From JAPWJZ01 sp965279315 (GTDB lineage: Bacteria > Pseudomonadota > Alphaproteobacteria > Micavibrionales > UBA2020), in contig OZ257145.1 in assembly GCA_965279315.1 (NCBI GenBank), positions 1,674,001 through 1,738,000 of the forward strand: DNA of 64,000 nucleotides. The letters run 5' to 3'. Positions 1 to 10,143 of the stretch are shown piece after piece; position 1 is the first letter of the stretch, and every line of letters starts with the position of its first letter. The position numbers and the translations under genes are program-made. The notes under the pieces were generated by a model that saw only the letters and a program-made list of their open reading frames with translations, ran no database searches and had not been told where the DNA came from.

Positions 1-248
1 TCCTCCGCCGTTTTTGTTTTCTCGACCTCGTGGATGCCGTGCCAGGCGGCGATATGGACGGCGACATCCACGCCCGCCATCGCGCGTTTCACCGCGTCGC
101 GGTCGATGATCGACCCTTTAACGAAATGCGGCACGGCCACGCGCGGCGCGGCCATGTCGATATTCACGACATCATAGGCGCGGCCCAGCAATTCCGCCGA
201 GAGCAGCGTGCCAAGGTCGCCCGATCCGCCGGTGAGTAAAATGCGCAT
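1..248 (-). CDS. NAD-dependent epimerase/dehydratase, N-terminal part (cut by window edge)
   Basis: Reading the minus strand from the ATG at 248 gives MRILLTGGSGDLGTLLSAEL and onward for 82 codons, open to the window edge. The TGGSGDLG stretch right after the first beta strand is the Rossmann nucleotide-binding loop (TGxxGxxG) of extended short-chain dehydrogenases. A following acidic residue (NIDMA) and a VDVAVHIAA segment match the second and fourth strands of the sugar-nucleotide epimerase/dehydratase fold. The catalytic YxxxK lies outside the window, so the substrate cannot be told. It is divergent from the gene that begins near 314. Confidence 0.75.
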   Translation of the reverse strand, partial: MRILLTGGSGDLGTLLSAELLGRAYDVVNIDMAAPRVAVPHFVKGSIIDRDAVKRAMAGVDVAVHIAAWHGIHEVEKTKTAE

Positions 249-313
249 GGCGGCATTATACGGCTAAAACGCCGGTTTTGACATCACGGTTTTCCCGTGC
301 AAATATAGCGCCC

Positions 314-868
314 ATGGACACAAATAACGCAAATAACGTTCGTCGCACCCGCTTCCTCAACCAGACGCTGCTGAACGACGAAGAAGTCGTGCGCAAGGGC
401 GAATTCCACTGGACCTATACGCTGGGTGCATGGATGCAGGCACTGATCTGGACGGGCGCCGGTTTCGGCGTCGCCTTCATGCTCGGGAAATTCGGCGGCA
501 GCCCCGGGCAGGCGGGCGCGACGCCGCAATCGAACCCGGGCGTGTTCTTTGCCCCGCTGCTCGGCATCCTGATCGGCGGCGGCGCATTCGTGGTGAAAAT
601 GTCGAAAAAATGGACTACGGAAATTTACCTGACGAACAAGCGGTTTTTGTACAAATCCGGCGTGTTCTCGATCCTTGTCTATAAGCTCAACATGCGCGAG
701 ATCAATTACTGCAACATCACGCAGTCGCTGGTCGGCAACCTGATGAATTACGGGCAGCTGTACATGTTCACGCATACGCTTGACGATAAAAATATCTACC
801 TGCCCCCCATCGCCGACCCGCACGGCTTTTCGACCGAGATCGAAAACCTCAAGAAAACGGCGTATTGA
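314..868 (+). CDS. Membrane-anchored PH-domain-like protein
   Basis: A 184-residue protein. It has two hydrophobic segments separated by a short Gly/Pro/Gln-rich loop (about residues 38-58 and 78-97), then a soluble C-terminal domain. That domain contains TTEIYLTNKRFLYKSG, typical of bacterial PH (bPH2, YdbT/YdbS-like) domains, where an I.LTN.R...+.G strand pattern recurs. The function of these families is poorly known and no catalytic residues are expected. A TTG at 278 in the same frame is possible, but I chose the ATG at 314. The stop codon overlaps the next start by one base (TGATG), so the two genes are probably co-translated. Confidence 0.6.
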   Translation: MDTNNANNVRRTRFLNQTLLNDEEVVRKGEFHWTYTLGAWMQALIWTGAGFGVAFMLGKFGGSPGQAGATPQSNPGVFFAPLLGILIGGGAFVVKMSKKWTTEIYLTNKRFLYKSGVFSILVYKLNMREINYCNITQSLVGNLMNYGQLYMFTHTLDDKNIYLPPIADPHGFSTEIENLKKTAY

Positions 869-1515
869 TGCTGCCCGAACCGCTGCAGAAATGGGACGCG
901 CTGTTCGCGGCGAAGGCGCGGGACCTGTACCCGTCTTCCGACCCGTCGCATGATTTCCTGCATATCCGCCGCGTCGTCACCGCCGCCGTAAAATTCGCGC
1001 GCGAAGAAGGCGCGGATTTGAATGTCGTGCTGCCCGCCGCGTATTTCCACGATTTCGTGAACGTTCCGAAAAACGACCCGCGCCGCGCGCAGGCATCCAC
1101 GCTGTCCGGTATCGCCGCCGTCGAATATCTGCAATCCGTGAATTATCCCGCGCAGTATTTCGACGGCATCAAGCACGCGATCACCACGCATTCCTTCAGC
1201 GCGAATATCCCGTGCGAAACCATCGAAGCAAAAGTCGTGCAGGACGCCGACCGTCTCGACGGCCTCGGCGCGATCGGCATCGCCCGCTGCTTTTCCACCA
1301 GCACCATCATGGGCCGCCCCTATTACAGCGAAGACGATATGCTGGCCGAATTGCGCCCGCCCGACGACAAACTTTTCGCCATCGACCATTTCTTCGTGAA
1401 GCTGTTCAAGACCGCCGACACCCTGCAGACCAAGGCCGCCCGTAGCGAAGGCGCGCGGCGCGTGGCTTTTATGAAGGATTATCTGCGGCAGCTGAAATCC
1501 GAAGTCGGTGGCTAA
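868..1515 (+). CDS. HD-domain phosphohydrolase
   Basis: A 215-residue soluble protein of the HD superfamily, similar in layout to YedJ-type metal-dependent phosphohydrolases. The metal ligands are visible in order: an N-terminal His in SHDFLHIRRVV, the His-Asp pair in AAYFHDFVN, a further His in the helix HAITTHSF, and an Asp in VVQDADRLDGLGAIGIAR, which is the conserved last part of the motif. The substrate is unknown; relatives act on nucleotides or phosphate esters. Translation starts within the stop codon of the PH-like gene, so the two form a two-gene unit. Confidence 0.8.
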   Translation: MLPEPLQKWDALFAAKARDLYPSSDPSHDFLHIRRVVTAAVKFAREEGADLNVVLPAAYFHDFVNVPKNDPRRAQASTLSGIAAVEYLQSVNYPAQYFDGIKHAITTHSFSANIPCETIEAKVVQDADRLDGLGAIGIARCFSTSTIMGRPYYSEDDMLAELRPPDDKLFAIDHFFVKLFKTADTLQTKAARSEGARRVAFMKDYLRQLKSEVGG

Positions 1516-1642
1516 GGCCTCTTTCCAGCGAAAATAACAAATAAAATCAGCGCGTTAACCGTTAACATAATATTCAGGCCGGTCTGCTAGGATAGCGCAT
1601 GGCTATGCCCTTCAATTTGCTTTGAAATAACATGGGAACGCG

Positions 1643-3577
1643 ATGGCGGAAAAAATGCAGGATCTGGTGATTGTCGGCACGGGTCTGGCGGGCACGGTGA
1701 CGCTGGTGCAGGAACTGCTGAAGATCGCGGCGGAGCCCGCGATCACGCCCGACAATCCCGTGACGATCACGCTGCTGGAGCGTAACGAAGCGCAGAAATT
1801 CGGCGGCGTCGCCTATGGCCGCACGGCGGAATTCGACCAGTTCCGGCTGAACCTGTCGTCGAAACGCGCAACGCCGTTCATGGCGAATGATATTCCCGAC
1901 GGCTTCCCCACGTTCCCGCAATACATCGTCGGCCTTGCGCATGACGCGCCCGATGCGGCGGAGAAAAAACGTTTCATGGGTTATCTGCTCGATCCGCCGC
2001 GCGTGCTGCTGGGCGACTACCTGTCGCATCTGGTCGATCTTGCGATGGTGAAGGCGGGCGGCAAGGTGAATGTGACGACCCGCATCGGCGAGGCGCTGGA
2101 GCTGGGGACCAACGGCCCGCATCCGGTGCTGCAGGTAAATGAAAACGGCGCGATGACGGAAATTGCGGCCGCGCAGGTCGTGCTGGCGACCGGCCAGCGC
2201 GAGGTGCAGCGCCCCGCTTTCGTGCAGGATATCGTGGGCAGCGCCCGCTACCTTGAAGACCCCTATGCCGCCACGTCGAAAGATTTTTACGCGCAAGTGA
2301 TGGATGAACAGGCCCGCCGCGACAAGGCGGGGCTGCCGCCGCCGCTGGTGCTGGTGCTCGGCACCGCGCTCAGCAGCCATGACTGCGTGCTGCGCCTGCT
2401 GCATCTGGGCTTCAAGGGCAAGATCGACATGATTTCGCGCAACGGCCTTGAACATGCCGGTTACGGCGCGGTGACGCCGGAACAATACCTTGCCGGATCA
2501 TTGATCGGCGAACCACGGCCGGAGAAAAAAGCGGAGCTGGAAAAAACGCCGCCCCGATTCTTACGCGTCGTAAACGCGCAGGCCGCAAAAATCGCTGCCG
2601 GAAAATCGCATGATGACGTGGAAAAAGACGTGGTGACCGCCATGCGCCGCGAATTCAGCGTTTTGATGCGCAAGGGCTATACGGCGGAGGAAGTGCTGGG
2701 ATACTGGGAGCGTTTCAACGCCGATATCGGCGCGGCGCTGCCTGATGATGTCTGCGGGAATATCTACAACCGCCACGCCACATGGCTGGGCACGCACCGC
2801 GTCGGCACAACGCCCGCCAATACAAAAATGATTCAGGACGCGCAAGCATCGGGTCAGCTGGAAATACTGGCAGGATTTATTTCGACGAAGGACGGCGAAA
2901 CGCTGCACGAATATAAAAACGGCATCGTCGCGCATATGTCGCTGAAGGACCGCGTGGAGCGCGCGGATGGCGGGCACGAGGGCGGCGTGCCGCGCGAATG
3001 GAGCTCATCCTTTCAGGACGGTATGCGCGAAGAAGCGCGGAAATTCGATTTCGTCATCGCGGGGCTTGGCAACGCGGTCACGTATGACAAGGCGCGCGAC
3101 CCGTTCTGGGCGGGCATGATCAAAAAAGGCCAGTGCCAGCCGCACCGCAAGGCCGGCGACGGCATCGAACTGGACGGAAAAGATTTGACCGTGATCGACG
3201 CGGGCGGCAAACGCGTCGAAAACGTCGCGGCCTGCGGCATTCCGGCATTTGGCGCCACCATGTATGGCCGTTTCCCGCACCCCGAAGAACCCGGCGTCTA
3301 TGGCGGCCGCATCCTGCCCTTCACCGCAAACATCGTCGGCATCACCGGCGGCGTGATCCAGATGGTGGAGGGGCTGCATGAACGCATGATGCGTGATCGT
3401 GGATTGACGCAGGGGCTCGATATTCCCGCAAATGCTTCCTCCGCGACCGTGGCGCAGATGCAGCGCGGGGAATTGGGTGCGGAATTCGGCGGGGCAGGGG
3501 TGCGCGGCGAGGACAAGCAGAAAAATCCTGCGGTGAAGCCTGTCAAACTGCCTGCGCCGTCGGCGTTGAAGGGATAG
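1643..3577 (+). CDS. FAD/NAD(P)-binding protein (NAD_binding_9 type)
   Basis: A 644-residue protein that starts with a dinucleotide-binding motif (VIVGTGLAGTVTLVQELL, residues about 8-25), here GTGLAG in place of GxGxxG. The segment FGGVAYGRTAEFDQFRLNLSS is typical of the FAD-NAD(P)-binding family PF13454. A later VVLATGQRE is the usual ATG motif near a flavin, and LVLVLGTALSSHDCVLRLL is a second Rossmann turn. These proteins are thought to act as hydroxyacylglutathione-like or amine/thiol oxidoreductases, but the reaction of this one is not known. It stands alone with about 130 bp upstream. The last 50 residues are low in complexity and probably disordered. Confidence 0.75.
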   Translation: MAEKMQDLVIVGTGLAGTVTLVQELLKIAAEPAITPDNPVTITLLERNEAQKFGGVAYGRTAEFDQFRLNLSSKRATPFMANDIPDGFPTFPQYIVGLAHDAPDAAEKKRFMGYLLDPPRVLLGDYLSHLVDLAMVKAGGKVNVTTRIGEALELGTNGPHPVLQVNENGAMTEIAAAQVVLATGQREVQRPAFVQDIVGSARYLEDPYAATSKDFYAQVMDEQARRDKAGLPPPLVLVLGTALSSHDCVLRLLHLGFKGKIDMISRNGLEHAGYGAVTPEQYLAGSLIGEPRPEKKAELEKTPPRFLRVVNAQAAKIAAGKSHDDVEKDVVTAMRREFSVLMRKGYTAEEVLGYWERFNADIGAALPDDVCGNIYNRHATWLGTHRVGTTPANTKMIQDAQASGQLEILAGFISTKDGETLHEYKNGIVAHMSLKDRVERADGGHEGGVPREWSSSFQDGMREEARKFDFVIAGLGNAVTYDKARDPFWAGMIKKGQCQPHRKAGDGIELDGKDLTVIDAGGKRVENVAACGIPAFGATMYGRFPHPEEPGVYGGRILPFTANIVGITGGVIQMVEGLHERMMRDRGLTQGLDIPANASSATVAQMQRGELGAEFGGAGVRGEDKQKNPAVKPVKLPAPSALKG

Positions 3578-3635
3578 GGTGGATTATAGATTGGGGCAGT
3601 GTACTCGGCCGCTTTGATTATCTTGATCGTGAAAA

Positions 3636-4613
3636 TTACTTTCCGATTGAAAAAACACAGCTTGGCGGCTCGGTTTGGACCTGCGAATCTAATTGTACAA
3701 ACATAATGACAAATTGGGGATTCATTGAATGTTGCGCGAACGCGCCCAAAGGAATTCGCGATGATAGCCCCACCCAATAGGGGACATTATCTATAATTGA
3801 TACAGAGGAAAAATCGGGAAACTCTGTATAATAAAAACCTTCTCTCGACTCCAACTTATCCGTGCGACCTATACCCCGATTAGTTGAAAGTCGTGATATC
3901 TGAAACGCTTCAGGTATGTATGACACTTGGCAAGTCTCTTCATTTAGAAGAGCAACAACGTTACCACGGTACTTACTGTAGCCCTGAGATGCATGACAAT
4001 AGCTTTGATGTTCACTGGAGCAGTTTGGAACCACAGCGTCTCCCAAATATGCCCAAATTCTTTTGCCCAAATATGGATTCAAATCATAAAGTTCAATATT
4101 CTCAGTTGCGGTGAAAGCATATGCCGCCCTTTTCCACTTGTCCTCTTCGCTTAAATTGAAAAATTCTTTATCCCCATTAAGCTGAAAGGAAAATTTGTTG
4201 CCAGTGAATAATTTGCTGTCAGCAAATAATTTAATCGCATCAAATTGCTTACATTTAGTTTCATTGAATAACCGGCCATAAGTTCTAACAAACTTAGGTT
4301 CAATAATCGCATATCTCTTATTTGCTTTCCATGCGTTGAACAACGCGTCGCATTGTTCCTGTTTTTTTTCACGATGAAACGTCAACTGCGGTTTATGATT
4401 TTTAAGAAAAAAATCGAATCTCGCAGCGCGCTCATCCATAGGTAACGGTAAAAAAGGCCACGCGGGTGGGTTTTCAGCAGAACAAGATTTTGATTCTTGG
4501 ACAGAGGTTAAGGCATCGGGAGAATCTGCCATAACCAACTTTGAGAAACTAACAATTAGACCTAATGCCAAAACAACAGAACCTATAGCCGGAAATAAAT
4601 GAAATTTTGACAT
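3636..4613 (-). CDS. Orphan secreted protein, AT-rich
   Basis: A 325-residue protein that I do not recognise. The N-terminus is a clear Sec signal peptide (hydrophobic segment about residues 8-28, cleavage near VMA-DSP), so it is probably periplasmic or secreted. The mature part has several Cys residues (KSCSAEN, KKQEQCDAL, ETKCKQF, VPNCSSEHQSYCHA, ETCQVS, PSCVFS) that could form disulfides. No catalytic motif is evident. The gene is much richer in A and T than its neighbours and uses codons such as AAT, AAA and TTA freely, which suggests recent acquisition. A palindromic element lies just upstream of its start. Confidence 0.6.
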   Translation of the reverse strand: MSKFHLFPAIGSVVLALGLIVSFSKLVMADSPDALTSVQESKSCSAENPPAWPFLPLPMDERAARFDFFLKNHKPQLTFHREKKQEQCDALFNAWKANKRYAIIEPKFVRTYGRLFNETKCKQFDAIKLFADSKLFTGNKFSFQLNGDKEFFNLSEEDKWKRAAYAFTATENIELYDLNPYLGKRIWAYLGDAVVPNCSSEHQSYCHASQGYSKYRGNVVALLNEETCQVSYIPEAFQISRLSTNRGIGRTDKLESREGFYYTEFPDFSSVSIIDNVPYWVGLSSRIPLGAFAQHSMNPQFVIMFVQLDSQVQTEPPSCVFSIGK

Positions 4614-4744
4614 TTAAAATTTGCCTAATAAATTTGGAACACCAACCAACTCCGCAGCCAGCATCTATGCAAATACGTCCTCTGTCAAATGCGCTAGGAT
4701 AAGAAATTGTATCAAGGGAGTCCGAGTGAATTGAAATCAAGTGA

Positions 4745-4895
4745 AGTACCCTCACCCTAACCCTCTCCCAGAGGGAGAGGGGACTAATGACTTTTGCTAT
4801 CGCAAAAGCGTTTTATAAATTTGATTTATATTTTGTTGGCGAAGCCAACGCAGAAATCCCTTCTCCTTTTGGGAGAGGGTTAGGGTGAGGGTACT
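4745..4895. repeat. Palindromic intergenic element (26-nt perfect inverted repeats)
   Basis: The arms at 4745-4770 and 4870-4895 are perfect reverse complements over 26 bases (core CCCTCACCCTAACCCTCTCC). Between them lie a purine/pyrimidine-rich second imperfect stem (4771-4783 with 4857-4869) and two small perfect hairpins: TTTTGC-TATC-GCAAAA near 4793-4808 and GTTGGC-GAA-GCCAAC near 4837-4851. The whole 151 bp could fold as one branched cruciform. It contains no ORF. This is the architecture of a REP/MITE-like interspersed element; copies elsewhere in the genome are expected but cannot be seen here. Confidence 0.8.
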
Positions 4896-4900
4896 ACCGC

Positions 4901-5347
4901 TTACGGCTTGCGGAAGCGCGGCTTCGGTTTCGGGCGGGAGTTATCCGGCGACATGGGCTGGAATTTTTCCAGCTGTTCCTTCATCGCGCTGAAACCGGCG
5001 TCTTCGAAAATGAAAACGAGTTCGGCGGCGAGGGCCGTTGCGCGTTCTTTGGTGTCGACGCGGCCGAGGTGGAGGTTTTTCGACAGCTCGCCTTCGAATT
5101 CCGGCTTGTCCTTGCCGTGGCGGGCGTAATAGCTGTTGAGGAGTTTGTGGAGTTCGGTGGTGGAGAGGGGCGATGTTGCGTCCACATCGTCTTTGGAACC
5201 TGAGACGAAAAACAGCACTTCCCATTTGCCGGGCGCGGTGTCGTCGGGTGCTTGTTCAATCGAAAAAATGCTGTAATAAGCCGTGCCTGCAACCGCTTGC
5301 TCGAACTGCGATTTCAATTTGCCCTGCTTTGCCTTGTCCGTACCCAT
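4901..5347 (-). CDS. Conserved protein of unknown family, copy A of a tandem pair
   Basis: A 148-residue soluble protein with no signal peptide. I start it at the ATG at 5347 because GGAG lies about 8 bases upstream; the GTG at 5356 would overlap that site. It is clearly paralogous to the next gene: both share GKWEV-FF--GS, SP-STT-L---L, RA--LA-E-V-IF---G and a final SP, at matching spacing. The last 20 residues are Pro/Lys/Arg-rich. No known domain is recognised. The 3' end lies directly against the palindromic element. Confidence 0.65.
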   Translation of the reverse strand: MGTDKAKQGKLKSQFEQAVAGTAYYSIFSIEQAPDDTAPGKWEVLFFVSGSKDDVDATSPLSTTELHKLLNSYYARHGKDKPEFEGELSKNLHLGRVDTKERATALAAELVFIFEDAGFSAMKEQLEKFQPMSPDNSRPKPKPRFRKP

Positions 5348-5447
5348 GGCAATCACTCCGCAACAAACTATGAAAATGTGAGGGGAGTATGCGCCCCGCT
5401 AAACTGAGTCGCAAGGGGGCATGTGGGTAACTTTATTGCGATTCAAA

Positions 5448-5867
5448 TCAGGGGGTTGCAGCGCGTTGTGCAGGTGCCTTGGGCGAGTATCTCTGGTAAT
5501 CGCCGTCCATCGGCTGGATGCCTTCCTGCTGGAAAATATGGACGATTTCGGAGGCGAGGTCTTTCGCGCGCTCGGGCGCGGTCAACAAAGTATAGCGCGT
5601 TTTTTCGTGCTCGATCTCGGGCATGTGTTCGGCGGGCAGGTGCGCGCGCAGCATGGTTTCAAGTTTTGTCGTGCTGACGGGCGACATCGACATCGGGTTG
5701 GTGAAGGACCCGGTCAGAAAGAATGACACTTCCCATTTGCCGTCACCTTCCAGCCCTTCGCCCACGCTGATCATGCGGTAATGCGACGGTTTTGTGTTTT
5801 CGGCATGGCTGCGCTGGTTGAAAAATTGGCCTGTCAGTTCGGTCAGTTTTTTCAGTTTATCCAGCAT
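5448..5867 (-). CDS. Conserved protein of unknown family, copy B of a tandem pair
   Basis: A 139-residue soluble protein with a good ribosome binding site (AGGAG about 9 bases before the ATG). It shares with copy A the blocks GKWEVSFFLTGS, MSPVSTTKLETMLRAHL, and RAKDLASEIVHIFQQEGI. The pair therefore arose by duplication and diverged strongly outside these blocks. The two genes are about 100 bp apart, in the same direction, probably in one transcript with this copy first. The fold looks like a small alpha/beta domain; the function is unknown. Confidence 0.65.
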   Translation of the reverse strand: MLDKLKKLTELTGQFFNQRSHAENTKPSHYRMISVGEGLEGDGKWEVSFFLTGSFTNPMSMSPVSTTKLETMLRAHLPAEHMPEIEHEKTRYTLLTAPERAKDLASEIVHIFQQEGIQPMDGDYQRYSPKAPAQRAATP

Positions 5868-6024
5868 CCCGTATTCTCCTGCTTCTGCGCCCTATTATAG
5901 GACGATATTCTGAAAATTAGGTAAATGCTGGAAAATCCATTTAAATCAAACCCCTATATCGCAAAATTCCTTGATTGCGCGGCGATGCGGTCATATATAA
6001 TCAGGACAGAAAAGGACGTCTCTC

Positions 6025-6924
6025 ATGGGAAAATTCTTGCGGTTTATGGCGTTGGCGGTGATCGGTTTCATGCTGGGGGCAGGGGCTGCCTATATCGGCA
6101 ATAACCGCAACGCGCCGCAGCCGGTGATCGTTGGCGGAAAACCCACGCCGGCCTTTGACGTGGTTGGCAAGAATGGCCGTTTGGCCATCGTGAAACCCGG
6201 CACGGGCAATGGCACCGAAGACCCTGCGGCGGGCGGCGATGATGATATCGCAGCAACCGCCGCGGCGAAGGCGGCAGCAGACGCCAAGCCCCATGCTTCG
6301 ACCGAGATCGAGCAGACGATGATGACGCAGGCCGCCGAAGGCGTATCGCCGCAGCTGCTGAAAAAACAGGCCTTCCTGCGCGCGCATTCGCAGCCCAGCA
6401 TCGGCATGCATGTGGATGGCACGTTTGAACTGAAGGACCAGGATGGAAAAACAGTCACCGAAAAATCATTCCCCGGCAAATTCCTGCTGGTTTATTTCGG
6501 CTACAGCAAATGCCCCGATATCTGCCCCGTGACGCTGGAGAAAATGGGCAAGGTGATCGAGAAGCTGGGCGACCTTGGCGACAGCGTGCAGCCGATCTTT
6601 ATCACCGTCGATCCGAAACGCGACACGCAGGCTGTGCTGAAGGCCTATGCCGAAAAGCTGTCGCCGAAATTCGTGCTGCTGACCGGCAGCGAGGAACAGG
6701 TGAAAAAGGCCGAAGACGCGTTCAAGGTGCAGGTCGACATGCTGCCCGGCAAGACCGGCAAGGATGACGACTACATCGTCAACCATTCCGCGCTGGTTTA
6801 TTTCATGTCCCCGCGCAACAAGCTGGAGGAAGTCATCCGGCTGGAGCAGAGTACCGACAACGTTTTCGGGAAAATACAGCCATATTTGCTGGGTACAGCG
6901 CAGAAGAAACCCGCTGCTCCCTGA
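6025..6924 (+). CDS. SCO1/SenC-family copper chaperone
   Basis: A 299-residue membrane-anchored thioredoxin-fold protein. Residues 5-24 form an N-terminal anchor. About 100 Ala/Asp-rich residues follow, making this longer than the usual Sco of around 200. The Sco domain carries the copper ligands C163 and C167 (YSKCPDICP) and H254 (IVNHSALVYF). FITVDPKRDT and the TGS strand are also family hallmarks. Sco proteins deliver copper to the CuA site of cytochrome c oxidase in the periplasm. No oxidase gene is in this window; the ATP synthase operon follows about 150 bp downstream. Confidence 0.93.
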   Translation: MGKFLRFMALAVIGFMLGAGAAYIGNNRNAPQPVIVGGKPTPAFDVVGKNGRLAIVKPGTGNGTEDPAAGGDDDIAATAAAKAAADAKPHASTEIEQTMMTQAAEGVSPQLLKKQAFLRAHSQPSIGMHVDGTFELKDQDGKTVTEKSFPGKFLLVYFGYSKCPDICPVTLEKMGKVIEKLGDLGDSVQPIFITVDPKRDTQAVLKAYAEKLSPKFVLLTGSEEQVKKAEDAFKVQVDMLPGKTGKDDDYIVNHSALVYFMSPRNKLEEVIRLEQSTDNVFGKIQPYLLGTAQKKPAAP

Positions 6925-7072
6925 CTTATTTTCTATAATAACTGCAAACATATTCAAAAGCCTGACAATCCGCAGGATTCAGTTTGCATCCAAAATCAGA
7001 CTCATGCTAAAAACGCCTCGAATTCGCGGTGCATAAGAGCCGCTTATTATAAAGACAGAGGGGGCGCTTCAC

Positions 7073-7666
7073 TTGGCAGGCAAAACGGGAAATCAGGCGA
7101 TCGCACGACGTTACGCCACCGCGTTTTTTGAACTGGCATCCGAACAGTCGCAAATCGACGTGATCGCCGGTGACCTTTCCACAATCGAAAGCCTGCTCGC
7201 ATCGGGCGGCGATATCGACCGCTTCATCAACAACACCACGCTCCGTCGTGACGACCAGGTGAAGGCGCTGTCGGCATTGTCGGCGCACCTGAAGCTGTCG
7301 AAGCTCTCGGAAAAACTGCTGGGCGTTATCGCGCAGAACCGCCGCCTGCCGGATCTGGGCGCGATTGTCGCCGCCGCGCAGGAACTGATCGCGGAACATC
7401 GCGGCGAAGTGACCGCGGAAGTGACCGCAGCGCAGGCGCTCGACCAGGCGCAGATCGACGCCATCGCATCGAACCTGAAAAAAGTTTTGGGCAAAAACGT
7501 GCAGGTCAACCTGCATGTCGATGCCGCCATCATGGGCGGGCTGATCGTCAAGGTCGGATCGCGCCTCATCGACTCTTCCGTCAAGACCAAGCTGGAGCGC
7601 CTGCATCGTGCGCTCAAATCCAACAACGAATCTTCAGACAAAGCCAAAATGAAAGAGGTTGCATAA
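7073..7666 (+). CDS. atpH: ATP synthase F1 subunit delta
   Basis: A 197-residue subunit that joins the F1 head to the peripheral stalk. The start is TTG, preceded by AGAGGGGGC about 10 bases upstream; no ATG occurs in frame until near the end. ARRYATAFFELA at the N-terminus and the C-terminal MGGLIVKVGSRLIDSSVKTKL are the OSCP/delta signature regions. It is the first gene of atpHAGDC, in the order usual for alphaproteobacteria, where the F0 genes lie elsewhere. Three bases separate it from atpA. Confidence 0.96.
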   Translation: MAGKTGNQAIARRYATAFFELASEQSQIDVIAGDLSTIESLLASGGDIDRFINNTTLRRDDQVKALSALSAHLKLSKLSEKLLGVIAQNRRLPDLGAIVAAAQELIAEHRGEVTAEVTAAQALDQAQIDAIASNLKKVLGKNVQVNLHVDAAIMGGLIVKVGSRLIDSSVKTKLERLHRALKSNNESSDKAKMKEVA

Positions 7667-7669
7667 GCC

Positions 7670-9217
<1,548 letters not shown>

Positions 9218-9235
9218 CCGGAAAAGGCTTCACCG

Positions 9236-10123
9236 ATGCCGAGCTTAAAGGACTTCAGGACCAGGATCGCGAGCGTGAAATCCACGCGCAAGATCACGTC
9301 GGCCATGAAAATGGTCGCGGCCTCGAAACTGCGCCGCGCACAGCTGCAGGCGGAAGCCAGCCGCCCGTATGCGAAGAAGATGGCCGAAATGCTGTCGCGC
9401 CTTGTGTCGAACGTGACGATCAACGCGCAAAGCCCGTTCCTGCTGGGCGGCACCGGCCGCGACCAGAACTATTTGCTGGTCGTCGTGACGTCCGACCGTG
9501 GCCTGGCGGGCGGCTTCAACGCCTTCGTGACGCGCCTCGCGCGCCAGCGCATCCGCCAGTTGGTGGATCAGGGCAAGACGGTGAAGATCGTGACCGTGGG
9601 CCGCAAGGGCCGCGAGAGCCTGCGCCGCGACCATCCCGAAAAAATCCTCAGCAGCTTTGAAGGCATCGGCCGCAAACGCCTTGCCTTCACCGAAACCCGC
9701 CAGATCACCGACCTGATCCTCGATCTCGGCCTGCGCGGCGAATTCGATGTCTGCGAAGTGATCTATAACCAGTTCCGTTCGGTTGTGAAGCAAGACCCGA
9801 CCGTGCAGCAGATCATCCCGCTGCCGATCGCCACTGTCGCGAAGACCGAAGAAGTTGGCGGCCTCAAGGCCATCTATGAATTCGAGCCGGACGAGGAAGA
9901 GCTCCTCGCCAGCCTGCTGCCCCGCAACCTGTCGATCCAGATCTTCAAGACGCTGCTGGATTCGGCGGCGGGCGAACAGGCATCGCGTATGCAGGCGATG
10001 GACAACGCCACGCGCAACGCGGGCGACATGATCGCCAAGCTGACGCTGCGTTACAACCGCGCGCGCCAGGCCTACATCACTAAAGAACTCATCGAGATCA
10101 TTTCCGGCGCAGAAGCCGTTTAA
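9236..10123 (+). CDS. atpG: ATP synthase F1 subunit gamma
   Basis: A 295-residue central-stalk subunit. The N-terminal helix (SLKDFRTRIASVKSTRKITS, then AMKMVAASKLRRAQ) and the C-terminal helix (MDNATRNAGDMIAKLTLRYN, then RARQAYITKELIEIISGAEA) are the two antiparallel coils that rotate inside the head, and both are well conserved. The central Rossmann-like domain contains the expected TSDRGLAGGFN. It is slightly longer than the E. coli protein. Eighteen bases separate it from atpA and twenty from atpD. Confidence 0.98.
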   Translation: MPSLKDFRTRIASVKSTRKITSAMKMVAASKLRRAQLQAEASRPYAKKMAEMLSRLVSNVTINAQSPFLLGGTGRDQNYLLVVVTSDRGLAGGFNAFVTRLARQRIRQLVDQGKTVKIVTVGRKGRESLRRDHPEKILSSFEGIGRKRLAFTETRQITDLILDLGLRGEFDVCEVIYNQFRSVVKQDPTVQQIIPLPIATVAKTEEVGGLKAIYEFEPDEEELLASLLPRNLSIQIFKTLLDSAAGEQASRMQAMDNATRNAGDMIAKLTLRYNRARQAYITKELIEIISGAEAV

Positions 10124-10143
10124 TCGTTACAAGGAGAATTACC

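Noticed and set aside
4549..4755. 68-codon minus-strand frame upstream of the AT-rich orphan
   Set aside because: It overlaps the signal peptide coding region in another frame, has no ribosome binding site and runs into the palindromic element.
4745..4895. The palindromic element as a simple terminator
   Set aside because: The arms are 26 bases apart by about 100 bases and are not followed by a T run; the nested hairpins fit an interspersed repeat better.
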